Source: Chamaelirium japonicum (lineage: Eukaryota; Streptophyta; Magnoliopsida; Liliales; Melanthiaceae). From it: a DNA stretch of 64,000 nucleotides. Positions within the stretch are counted from its first letter, which is position 1. Each line of letters opens with the position of its first letter. Position numbers and translations under genes: made by a program. The DNA lies in the NCBI GenBank assembly GCA_947650365.1, contig CANTAL010000209.1, positions 124,001 through 188,000 of the forward strand, given 5' to 3'. Below are positions 50,435-57,596 of the stretch, piece by piece. The notes beneath the pieces were generated by a model. It worked only from the letters and a program-made list of their open reading frames with translations. It was not told where the DNA came from and did not search any database.

Positions 50435-51550
50435 TTAGGCATAAAACTTGCGAAGGTGCAGAGCGTTCCAAGGTCGCTCTAACAGGTCGCCTCCGGCGGT
50501 CATCAACCGATAAGCCCCCGAGCTTCCTACTTCGTGTATTATGTAGGGGCCTTCCCAGTTCGCCGCGAGCTTTCCTGCATTAGGCTCCTGCGTGTTTGCG
50601 AACACCTTTCTCATCACCAGATCGCCGGCCTTGAATGCCCGATGGCGGACTCTCTTATCATAGGCGCGCTTCATTTCTTGTCTGTATCCGGCGAGGTGTA
50701 GATTGGCGCGCTCTCGTCTTTCTTCGAGCTGATCAAGGGAGTCGACGAGCAGTTCGTCATTGTCGACCTCCACCGACGCGAGCCTTCTTTTAGTGGGCAG
50801 CTCGGCCTCAATGGGTAGCACGGCTTCGCAACCAAAAGTGAGACTGAAAGGGGATTCGTTAGTTGAGCGACGTGGAGTAGTGCGATAGGCCCACAAGACT
50901 CCGTCGAGCTCCTGCTCCCACAATCCTTTTTTCCCTTCCAGCCTCTTCTTGAGGTTGTCCAAGATCACGCGATTCGTTGCTTCGGCCTGCCCATTGCTTT
51001 GAGGGTACCTTGGGGAAGAGAACCTTAGGTCGACTCCATATTCAACACAAAAGCTTCTGATCAAGCGATTGTCGAACTGGCGACCATTGTCGGTGATAAG
51101 TACCCGAGGCAGACCGAACCGGCAGAAAATATTCTTCCAAAGGAAGTCTTTTACCTGCTTCTCGCCTATCTTAGCTAGCGGGACCGCTTCCACCCATTTG
51201 GTGAAGTAGTCCGTAGCTACTAAGATGAATTTCTTTTGCCGGGCTGACACAGGGAAAGGTCCCACAATGTCCAACCCCCAATGCTGGAAAGGCCAGGGGC
51301 TCGCCAGAGGATGCAGTTCTTCTGCGGGCATATGATTCGTGGTGGCGTGCTTCTGGTATTGGATGCACCTCTGGGCGACCTTCAAAGCGTCTTGCTCCAG
51401 AGTGGGCCACCAGTATCCTTGCCTTCGTACTTTCGCAGCAAGAGACCGCCCACCAGCGTGGTTTCCCAGCTCGCCAGAGTGAATGCACTTTAGAACTTCT
51501 TCGGTTTCCGGGCTCTCGACGCAACGGAGATTTGGCCCGCCAAAGGATCT
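50435..51550 (-). CDS. Integrase segment of pol, element A
   Basis: Retroviral-type integrase, the C-terminal part of the polyprotein, which would insert element cDNA into chromosomes. The zinc-finger region keeps H-x-H context (CIHSGELGNH) but reads CIQYQKH, so the second Cys of the HHCC finger is Tyr; element B has CIQCQKH. The DDE core is intact: D in GLDIVGPF, D in ITDNGRQF and E in NGQAEATNR, with 35 residues between the last two. The C-terminal domain ends LRKFYA, then TAA at 50435-50437. The frame is the same as the RT segment, separated only by TGA at 51551-51553, so no independent start is expected; 51385 is merely the first start-like codon. Confidence 0.88.
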   Translation of the reverse strand, partial: RSFGGPNLRCVESPETEEVLKCIHSGELGNHAGGRSLAAKVRRQGYWWPTLEQDALKVAQRCIQYQKHATTNHMPAEELHPLASPWPFQHWGLDIVGPFPVSARQKKFILVATDYFTKWVEAVPLAKIGEKQVKDFLWKNIFCRFGLPRVLITDNGRQFDNRLIRSFCVEYGVDLRFSSPRYPQSNGQAEATNRVILDNLKKRLEGKKGLWEQELDGVLWAYRTTPRRSTNESPFSLTFGCEAVLPIEAELPTKRRLASVEVDNDELLVDSLDQLEERRERANLHLAGYRQEMKRAYDKRVRHRAFKAGDLVMRKVFANTQEPNAGKLAANWEGPYIIHEVGSSGAYRLMTAGGDLLERPWNALHLRKFYA

Positions 51551-53458
51551 TCAAAAAAGGCGATCCCAGCGAATGAGATAGCGCCCAGCGCATTTCTCCA
51601 CTCGCCGGGCTTCCTCTCTATCCTCTGGCAGCTCGCCCTTCTGGAGAAAGCGAAGAATGGGGGCGGTCCACCCGCTGGGTGGTATATTGGCGAAGACTTG
51701 GTTAACAGCGGGCTCCATCAGTTGGAGCCGAGACTGATTTTGGACCTCGATGAGAATCTGGCGAGCCTCTGATGTTTCCAGCAGAGAGGCGGCATTTGCC
51801 AAAGCATCAGCTCGCCTATTATCAGCTCGCGGAATTTGCTCGAAGGAGATCTTTTCGAACTCCGCGGCCTTGTGCTTCACCAGATCCACATAGCCCGCCA
51901 TTCGTGCATCCCGGGAGGCGTACTCCCCATTGATTTGGCAAATAATTAGCTGGGAATCACTAAAGACCTTCAAGCATTTGGCGCCTACCTCTTGAGCAAG
52001 CTCCAGACCAGCTAGCAGCGCCTCATATTTCGCCTCATTGTTGGTAGCGGCGAAATCCAGTCGGACTGATTTCTCCAGAAGTACCGACTGGGCGATCAGT
52101 GCGACCCCGATCCCAGCCCCCAAAGCGTTGGAGGATCCATCGACGAATAATTCCCAGCCCACCTCCTCTGAACGCTTAGTTGGAGGAAGCTCGCCTTGGT
52201 TATTCAAGAACCTCGCCTTCCCAGGGTGTGCCTCAGTTGGCTCATCCTCCTGGTACTGGACTGGTTCTTCTATGGGGAAGTCCGGCAAGAAATCGGCGAG
52301 CGCCTGTCCTTTGACAGCAACTCGAGGGACATACTCCAAACCATAGGCGGCGAGCTCGGCGGACCAACGGTAGAGCCTGCCGGCTACCGAGGGTCTGGAG
52401 AGCGCGCTCTTTAGAGGGTGCTCTGTGATGACCTTGACAGGGTGCGCCGAGAAGTAGGGGTGGAGCTTTCTCGCGGTAAGGACCAAGGCCAATGCGACCT
52501 TCTCGATTGATCGATACCGGAGCTCGGCGGGAAGCATTGTGTGGCTTACAAAGTAGACAGGCCGCTCCACCTTTGCTTCTTCCACAACAAGGACCCCGCT
52601 CACCGCATTCTCAGTGACCGCAAGGTACACGCCGAGCTCGGCGCCCTCTTTGGGTGCCGCTAAGATCGGTGGGCTCGCCAGGTAGTCCTTGATCTTCTGG
52701 AAGGCGTGCTCGCACTTTTCATCCCAACAAATGCTCGTTCCTTTTCGTAGCAGCTCGAAAAGAGGTCGGCAGTTGTCTGAGGATTTGGAGATGAACCGAT
52801 TGAGCGCGGCGATTCGCCCGCTCAACCTCTGGACTTCCTGCCGGGTTCTTGGTGCAGGCATTTCGACAAGTGCTCGGATTTGCCCAGGGTCGGCCTCGAT
52901 CCCCCTGTGGGTGACCAGGTACCCGAGGAATTTCCCAGAAGTCACCCCGAATGCGCACTTCGCCGGGTTTAGCCTCATTTGGTAGTTTCTCAGTATCTCG
53001 AAAGTTTCGCAGAGATCGGCAACATGCCCCTCTCGCTCCCGACTCTTCACCAGGAGGTCGTCTACATAAACTTCGACGTTTCTGCCGATCTGATCTTTGA
53101 ACATCTGAGTGACTAACCTTTGGTAGGTCGCTCCAGTGTTCTTAAGTCCGAACGGTATCACTCGATAGTAGTATAGCTTCTGGTAGCCCGCTCCAGAGTA
53201 GAAGGCGGTCTTCTCCTGATCGTCGGCGTGGAGAGGTATCTGGTTATACCCAGAATATCCATCCATGAAGGACAGGGCCTGGAACCCGACAGCTGCGTCG
53301 ACCAGCGTGCCTATTCTCGGAAGAGGAAAACCGTCATTCGGGCATGCCTTATTGAGGTCGGAGAAGTCAATGCAGACTCTGACCGCTCCGCTCTTCTTAG
53401 GCACCGCCACGATATTGGAGAACCACTCGGGGAAGTGCGCCTCGCGGATGAAGCCAGC
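51551..53458 (-). CDS. Reverse transcriptase, RNase H and archaeal-type RNase H, element A
   Basis: The longest intact piece of pol, from after TGA 53459-53461 to TGA 51551-51553. In residues counted from 53410, RT has VAVPKKSG at the start, D50 in FMDGYSGYN, and YVDD at 115-118. A Ty3-type RNase H follows (about 255-375); its first catalytic Asp is absent (YLAVTENAVSGVL). A second, archaeal-type RNase H (about 418-545) has D424 (VDGSS), E459/E463, D485 (SDSQL) and D535 (RADALA), a plausible complete DEDD set. A degenerate first and intact second RNase H fits the Tat lineage. It copies genomic RNA to DNA and removes the RNA strand. Same frame as gag-PR and integrase. Confidence 0.92.
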   Translation of the reverse strand, partial: AGFIREAHFPEWFSNIVAVPKKSGAVRVCIDFSDLNKACPNDGFPLPRIGTLVDAAVGFQALSFMDGYSGYNQIPLHADDQEKTAFYSGAGYQKLYYYRVIPFGLKNTGATYQRLVTQMFKDQIGRNVEVYVDDLLVKSREREGHVADLCETFEILRNYQMRLNPAKCAFGVTSGKFLGYLVTHRGIEADPGQIRALVEMPAPRTRQEVQRLSGRIAALNRFISKSSDNCRPLFELLRKGTSICWDEKCEHAFQKIKDYLASPPILAAPKEGAELGVYLAVTENAVSGVLVVEEAKVERPVYFVSHTMLPAELRYRSIEKVALALVLTARKLHPYFSAHPVKVITEHPLKSALSRPSVAGRLYRWSAELAAYGLEYVPRVAVKGQALADFLPDFPIEEPVQYQEDEPTEAHPGKARFLNNQGELPPTKRSEEVGWELFVDGSSNALGAGIGVALIAQSVLLEKSVRLDFAATNNEAKYEALLAGLELAQEVGAKCLKVFSDSQLIICQINGEYASRDARMAGYVDLVKHKAAEFEKISFEQIPRADNRRADALANAASLLETSEARQILIEVQNQSRLQLMEPAVNQVFANIPPSGWTAPILRFLQKGELPEDREEARRVEKCAGRYLIRWDRLF

Positions 53459-53461
53459 TCA

Positions 53462-53896
53462 CTCTAGCTTGTCTATCTCCGCCGCTACTGCAACGGACTT
53501 CGCAGCAGGTATGTGCCGAGCTTTCTGCTTGACCGGCGGGAACTCTTTCATGGTGTGCAGACGATGACAGGCGACCTCCGGGTCAATCCCTGGCATGTCC
53601 GCGAAGCTCCAGGCGAATACGTCACGGTATTCCCTGAGTAAGTTGGTTATGGCCAGGACCTCGCCCTTGGTTAGCGAGGTCCCGAGGCTAATAACTCTTG
53701 GCCCTTCTTTGCCGCCAATGTCGACCTCTTGAAGTGGTTCGACAACTGGAAAACTTCCTCTCTTGGGGGTTGTCGGGCGACCTTCCTCCTCCAACTTAAG
53801 ATCCACACCGCTCCCACCCCGGGGTGGAGTAGGGGACTTAAGCGAGGAGGCCCCCAGCGGGCTCCCCAGTAGCTCGCTCGTAGCGGGCGGTAATTG
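53462..53896 (-). CDS. Protease-RT linker of pol, element A
   Basis: Open in the polyprotein frame between TAG 53897-53899 and TGA 53459-53461. It contains the conserved pre-RT segment DVFAWSFADMPGIDPEVACHR and then PVKQKARHIP, typical of Ty3/gypsy just before the RT fingers. Non-catalytic. The TGA may derive from CGA (Arg) by CpG decay (inference). Confidence 0.8.
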
Positions 53897-55182
53897 CTAG
53901 GAGGGTGCGGGCCTCTTGGCCTCAGCGACCTCCATGTCCATGAGGTGAAGAACATCCTGCTCGCATCGGGTAGCGGCTACCTGATCACCCCGAATTACTA
54001 CGACCCCGCTCGTGGTCGGGAATTTCAGGGCCTGATGGTTGGGTGAAGATACCGCATTCATTTGCCTTAGCCAAGGCCGCCCAAGGATGGCATTAAATGC
54101 GGAACTTCCGTCCACTACCGCGAAGCGGACTTGGCGAGCCTCTGGGCCCGCGGTCACAGTAAGGGTTATCTCTCCTGCCACTTTGGCGACCTCGTCGGTG
54201 AATCCACTGAGGGAGCTCGTCGAGGGAGACAGGTCGGCAAGTCTCAACCCCATTCGCAGGTAGGCCGACAGAAAAAGGATGTCAACTGCACTCCCCGAAT
54301 CAACCAGAGCTCGCCTCACCTCGATGTTAGCCATCATCAGGCGTATGACGAGGGGGTCATTGTGGGGCGTAACGACCCCAATCATGTCATCTTCCGAAAA
54401 CCAGAGAAAATCGCGGGCTTCCACCCTTGGTGCTTGAAGTAAAGTAGGAGTTAGTGAGACGGAAAATACCTTCTGTGCCCGCTCCATCTCCCTAACTCGT
54501 CGGCGGGCTTCATTACTGGATCTCGGGCCGCTCAGCCGCCCGCTAATGGTATGGCAGATCGCCGGTCCTCCCGGGGGAGGCGGAGGCAGGGCGGGTTCAG
54601 CGGGCCCCGGGCGATCTCCCTCCCGAGGAGCCCGTGCCGGTATCACCTTGAACCTCCTTGGAGGCGAAATAAACTGATTCAAATGGCCCTGGGTGACCAA
54701 ATCCTCGAGGTGGTTCTTCAGAGCCCGGCATCTGTTAGTGTGATGCCCAGGGCTTCGATGAAAAGCGCACCGCTGTGAGTTGTCGGTAGAGCCGGGCTCT
54801 CCGACCTGCAGGGGTGGCGGGTACTGGAAGAAAGGTTCATTCCGAATCTGATGAAAGATTTGTCCTGGCGAGTAGGTTAGCACGGTGAAGTCCCGCTCCC
54901 CGGGTCCCGGAGGCAGGCGCCAGTTCGCCGGCCTTCCAGCGACAGCCGCGGGGGCTTCAGCGGGCTGTACAGCAGGAGCTGCGGGCGGTCCGGGCAAAGG
55001 CACCGCCAGGGGCACCTCCCTCCTCTCCACGGCCTTAACGACAAGTGGTCGCAGGGCCGGAGGAGGTCGCTGCTCGACTGCCTTTCCCTTCCGGTCTAAC
55101 ACAGCGTCTTCGAGCTTGATGTGTTGCTGGACCAGGGCAAATAGTTCAACCATCGTGCGAGGATCTTTGATCACTAGAGCGT
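53897..55182 (-). pseudogene. gag C-terminal part plus protease, element A, 5'-truncated
   Basis: The reading frame continues upstream through element B's LTR to 55381, but those first ~66 codons are foreign. The authentic part begins NALVIKDPRTMVEL, normally just downstream of the capsid-like gag domain, which is lost. It includes a zinc-knuckle-like CAFHRSPGHHTNRC, Pro-rich linkers and an aspartic protease with DSGS (LVDSGSAVDILF) and ILGRPWL. It would process the Gag-Pol polyprotein in cytoplasmic virus-like particles. It ends at TAG 53897-53899. Without the N-terminal Gag region, particle assembly is not expected. Confidence 0.85.
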
Positions 55183-55379
55183 TGTTCGGGGGATTTTTCG
55201 CTGGTCCGCGCGGGCTGCCTGCAAGACAAAGAAAAGAGAACGTGAGAACGGCTGGCTCCCTTAGGAGCGCAGACCCTCCGACGCTCAAGTCAGTCACGGT
55301 GGCACAACGACGAGCTGCGGTATACCAAAGTGGTAGGGAAAAGGATTTCCAACCTGTACTATGGAGCCTGGGGGTGAGC

Positions 55380-55386
55380 ATTTATA
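55380..55386 (-). promoter_or_regulatory. Candidate sense TATA box, LTR B
   Basis: TATAAAT on the minus strand (GCTATAAATGC), 197 bp from the LTR end, as in LTR A. In this arrangement it would transcribe into the truncated gag-pol of element A, so A's pol could be read from B's LTR (inference). Confidence 0.5.
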
Positions 55387-55699
55387 GCAACCAGCGACCT
55401 ACCGTGGCCCGACACGTGGAGATTCTTCCAGGGCCTTCTAGACCCCCACGTTCTGGCTCGCGTGGGTCTGACAGTCCTTGGTACTCGCGCCCTGACATTC
55501 TGTCGTCAAGCCTGCCAGACGGTTTGAGTGGGAGAGGGAATCTTTCTTGTTGCTGCCAGCTGTCTATTCTGGAATGTTCGAGTCTGGGCGATCTCAGGGA
55601 GGAAGCAAAGGCCAGCTCGCCCGGCACCGCTCCGTCCTTTCGCCCATATTTATCAAGAGTCGGACCTCGCGGGGGCAACCTCTTCGATAAACAGGGGTC

Positions 55700-56190
55700 A
55701 GGGCGAGCTTGTGCGAGCTCCTGAGAGAGCTTAGGCGAGCTCCTGGGCGCGTTTGGGCGAGCTCCTGGGAGAGCTTAGGCGGGCTCCTGAACGAACATGG
55801 GCGAGCTCTTGCGCGAGCTAGGCGAGCTCGTTCGAGAGCATGGGCGAGCTCCTGCGCGAGCTAGGCGAGTTCATGCGAGAGCATGGGCGAGCTACTTAGC
55901 GAGCTCTTGACCTTGGGCGAGCTCCTGTGCGAGCATGGGCGAGCTCCTTAGCGAGCTCTTGGCCTTGAGCCCCTTCAGCCCAATGTGGATCTCGCTCCAC
56001 TGCCAAGATGATTTTAGTAAGCACGGGGGCGGGAACTCCTGCGGGGTCTGGGAGGGGTAAGCTGCACTCAGATACAAGGCGTCCATCCTGCTCCCTGTGG
56101 GGGCGAGCTTCTTGCGGGCTGGGGGCGAGCTGCACTCAGATACAAGGTGTCCATCCAGCTCCCTGTGGGGGGCGAGCTTCTTGCGGGCTG
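55700..56190. repeat. LTR B minisatellites (GAGCTCC units and 67-bp duplication)
   Basis: Units of about 21-31 bp (GGCGAGCTCCTG...GAGAGC/GCGAGC) cover 55700-55960. A direct duplication marked by GCTGCACTCAGATACAAGG follows at about 56061 and 56128. This part does not align unit for unit with LTR A. Confidence 0.75.
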
Positions 56191-56457
56191 GAAAGGGGGC
56201 ACGCTCGGCTTCCGAGGGTTCCAACTCCTGGACGGGCTCCCTCGAGAACTCTATCTCAGGTGTGTTTGCAGTGCTATCCAAGATATGGGGTTTCTGACTA
56301 CCCCCAACATTACCCCCTCCTGAGGGAGTGATCGAGGAAACTCGACGCTTGCTCAGGAGTCTTAGCGAGCTCCTATCCCTGGTAATGTGCCTGATATCAA
56401 TGTCTGCCGCAACAGTTTTCTGGTGGGACAGAGATAGAAGCGATGGCAGCCTGCGCC

Positions 56458-57180
56458 GAGAGCTTTGACTGCCAGTATTTCATAAACGCTGGGCGGGCCG
56501 GGAGCGGCAGCCACGAGCGATCTCCTTCCGTGCGAGCTTGCCACACGGGTCAGGGTCTGCGTCGGGCGAGCTGCGGGCTCCAGCCGGGAGCGATCTGCGT
56601 CGAGAGGTTTGACTCTCAGTACTTTACAAACACTGGGCGGGCCACGAGCATCAGCCACGAGCGATCTCCTTCCGATGCGAGCCTGTCACATGCGGTCAGG
56701 GTCTGCTTCGGGCGAGCTTGGGCGCCTGCCGTGGGCGATCTGCGCCGAGAGCTTTGACTGCCAGTATTTCTCAAACGCTGGGCGGGCCACGAGCATCAGC
56801 CACGAGCGATCTCCTTCCGATGCGAGCCTGTCACATGCGGTCAGGGTCTGCTTCGGGCGAGCTTGAGTGCCTGCCGTGGGTGGTCTGCGTCGAGAGTTTT
56901 GACTCTCAGTACTTCTCAAACACTGGGCGGGCCACGAGAATCTGCCACGAGCGATCTCCTTCCGATGCGAGCTTATCACATGCGATCAGGGTCTGCCTCG
57001 GGCGAGCTGCGGGCACCTGCCATGAGCGGTCTGCGCCGAGAGTTTTGACTCCCAGTATTTCTCAAACGCTGGGCGGGCCACGAGCATCAGCCACGAGCGA
57101 TCTCCTTCCAATGCGAGCTTGTCACATGCGATCAGGGTCTGCCTCGGGCGAGCTGCGGGCACCTACCGCGAGCGGTCTTG
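56458..57180. repeat. LTR B 145-bp tandem repeat, about 5 copies
   Basis: The marker GAGAG(C/G/T)TTTGAC falls at 56458, 56602, 56747, 56892 and 57038, spaced 144-146 bp. There is one more copy than in LTR A, with the same internal motifs. Open frames on both strands here are repeat by-products. Confidence 0.9.
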
Positions 57181-57287
57181 TGACTTGGGTATCACGCCAA
57201 ATCTCCAACGGTCGCTTCACCTTAAATGCGGGGCGAGGCTCAATGCTGATACAGCGAATCTCATCATGAGATCCCGATCGGCGCGAG

Positions 57288-57497
57288 ACACGTGTCTCCT
57301 CCTTATTCGCCCTCCTTTTGTCAGTAAATGACAGTGTCGGCGCCGGCGCAGCTTTTTCCTCGCGTGGCCCACGTGGCGCTTGACGATTGGAAAGAAATAA
57401 GCTGTTGCTTCGAGCGCCGTCACGTCGCCTCGCCACGCGTGCTTGGGCATTAATTGCGGATCGATTCACCTGTCTCTCACTTGCCTATAAATAGGGG
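57288..57497 (+). promoter_or_regulatory. Antisense-gene promoter at inner edge of LTR B
   Basis: ACACGTGT (57288-57295), CCACGTGG (57369-57376), ATTGG (57386-57390) and TATAAATAGGGG (57486-57497), in the same order and spacing as in LTR A. The aORF ATG is 111 bp after the TATA. Activity is inferred. Confidence 0.65.
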
Positions 57498-57530
57498 ACG
57501 GGGGGCGACTTTTACCGTCGCGTGAAAACA

Positions 57531-57565
57531 GCTCTCCCTTCTCTCCAGCTCGCTCTTTCTTTCCC
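57531..57565 (-). other. Candidate polypurine tract, element B
   Basis: Pyrimidine-rich plus strand (CTCTCCCTTCTCTCC, then CTCTTTCTTTCCC) immediately inside the inferred LTR edge, in the position of the tract in element A. Interrupted by AGCTCG, hence tentative. Confidence 0.38.
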
Positions 57566-57596
57566 GCTTTCAGCTCGCCTTTGCTCTTCTGCTCTG

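Larger units (their letters stand above)
44307..55182 (-). mobile_element. Element A: Tat-type Ty3/gypsy LTR retrotransposon, 5'-truncated
   Basis: Order on the minus strand: gag C-terminal part, protease, RT, RNase H, archaeal-type RNase H, integrase, tandem-repeat spacer, antisense gene on the other strand, 3' LTR. PR-RT-RH-INT order is Ty3/gypsy. The second RNase H and the antisense ORF place it in the Tat/Ogre group (family knowledge). The N-terminal gag domain, primer-binding site and 5' LTR are missing: homology stops at 55182, where the LTR end of element B begins. All gag-pol segments share one frame and are separated by three stops. Confidence 0.88.
55183..57530 (-). repeat. 3' LTR of element B
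   Basis: About 2348 bp with TGTTCGGGGG at one end and GTGAAAACA at the other, matching LTR A. The first ~500 bp align without gaps as far as checked (constant offset 10876). The minisatellite middle differs. This sequence supplies a spurious N-terminus to the gag frame of A. Confidence 0.78.

Noticed and set aside
51171-51593. 140-codon minus-strand open frame overlapping the integrase start
   Set aside because: It is out of the polyprotein frame; the true zinc-finger region is read in the frame of 51550-50435.
55183-55381. Apparent N-terminus of the 494-codon gag frame
   Set aside because: The first ~66 codons are element B's LTR in reverse. Authentic gag starts at the junction.
54885-55724. 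279-codon plus-strand open frame
   Set aside because: It crosses from antisense of gag into the LTR of another element, so it is a chance chimera.
56362-57469. Overlapping open frames on both strands in LTR B
   Set aside because: Same 145-bp repeat artefact as in LTR A.
44307-57530. LTR A and LTR B as the two LTRs of one element
   Set aside because: Each is followed by its own aORF, spacer and integrase in the same order, and the sequence left of 55183 is mid-gag with no primer-binding site. They are 3' LTRs of two elements.
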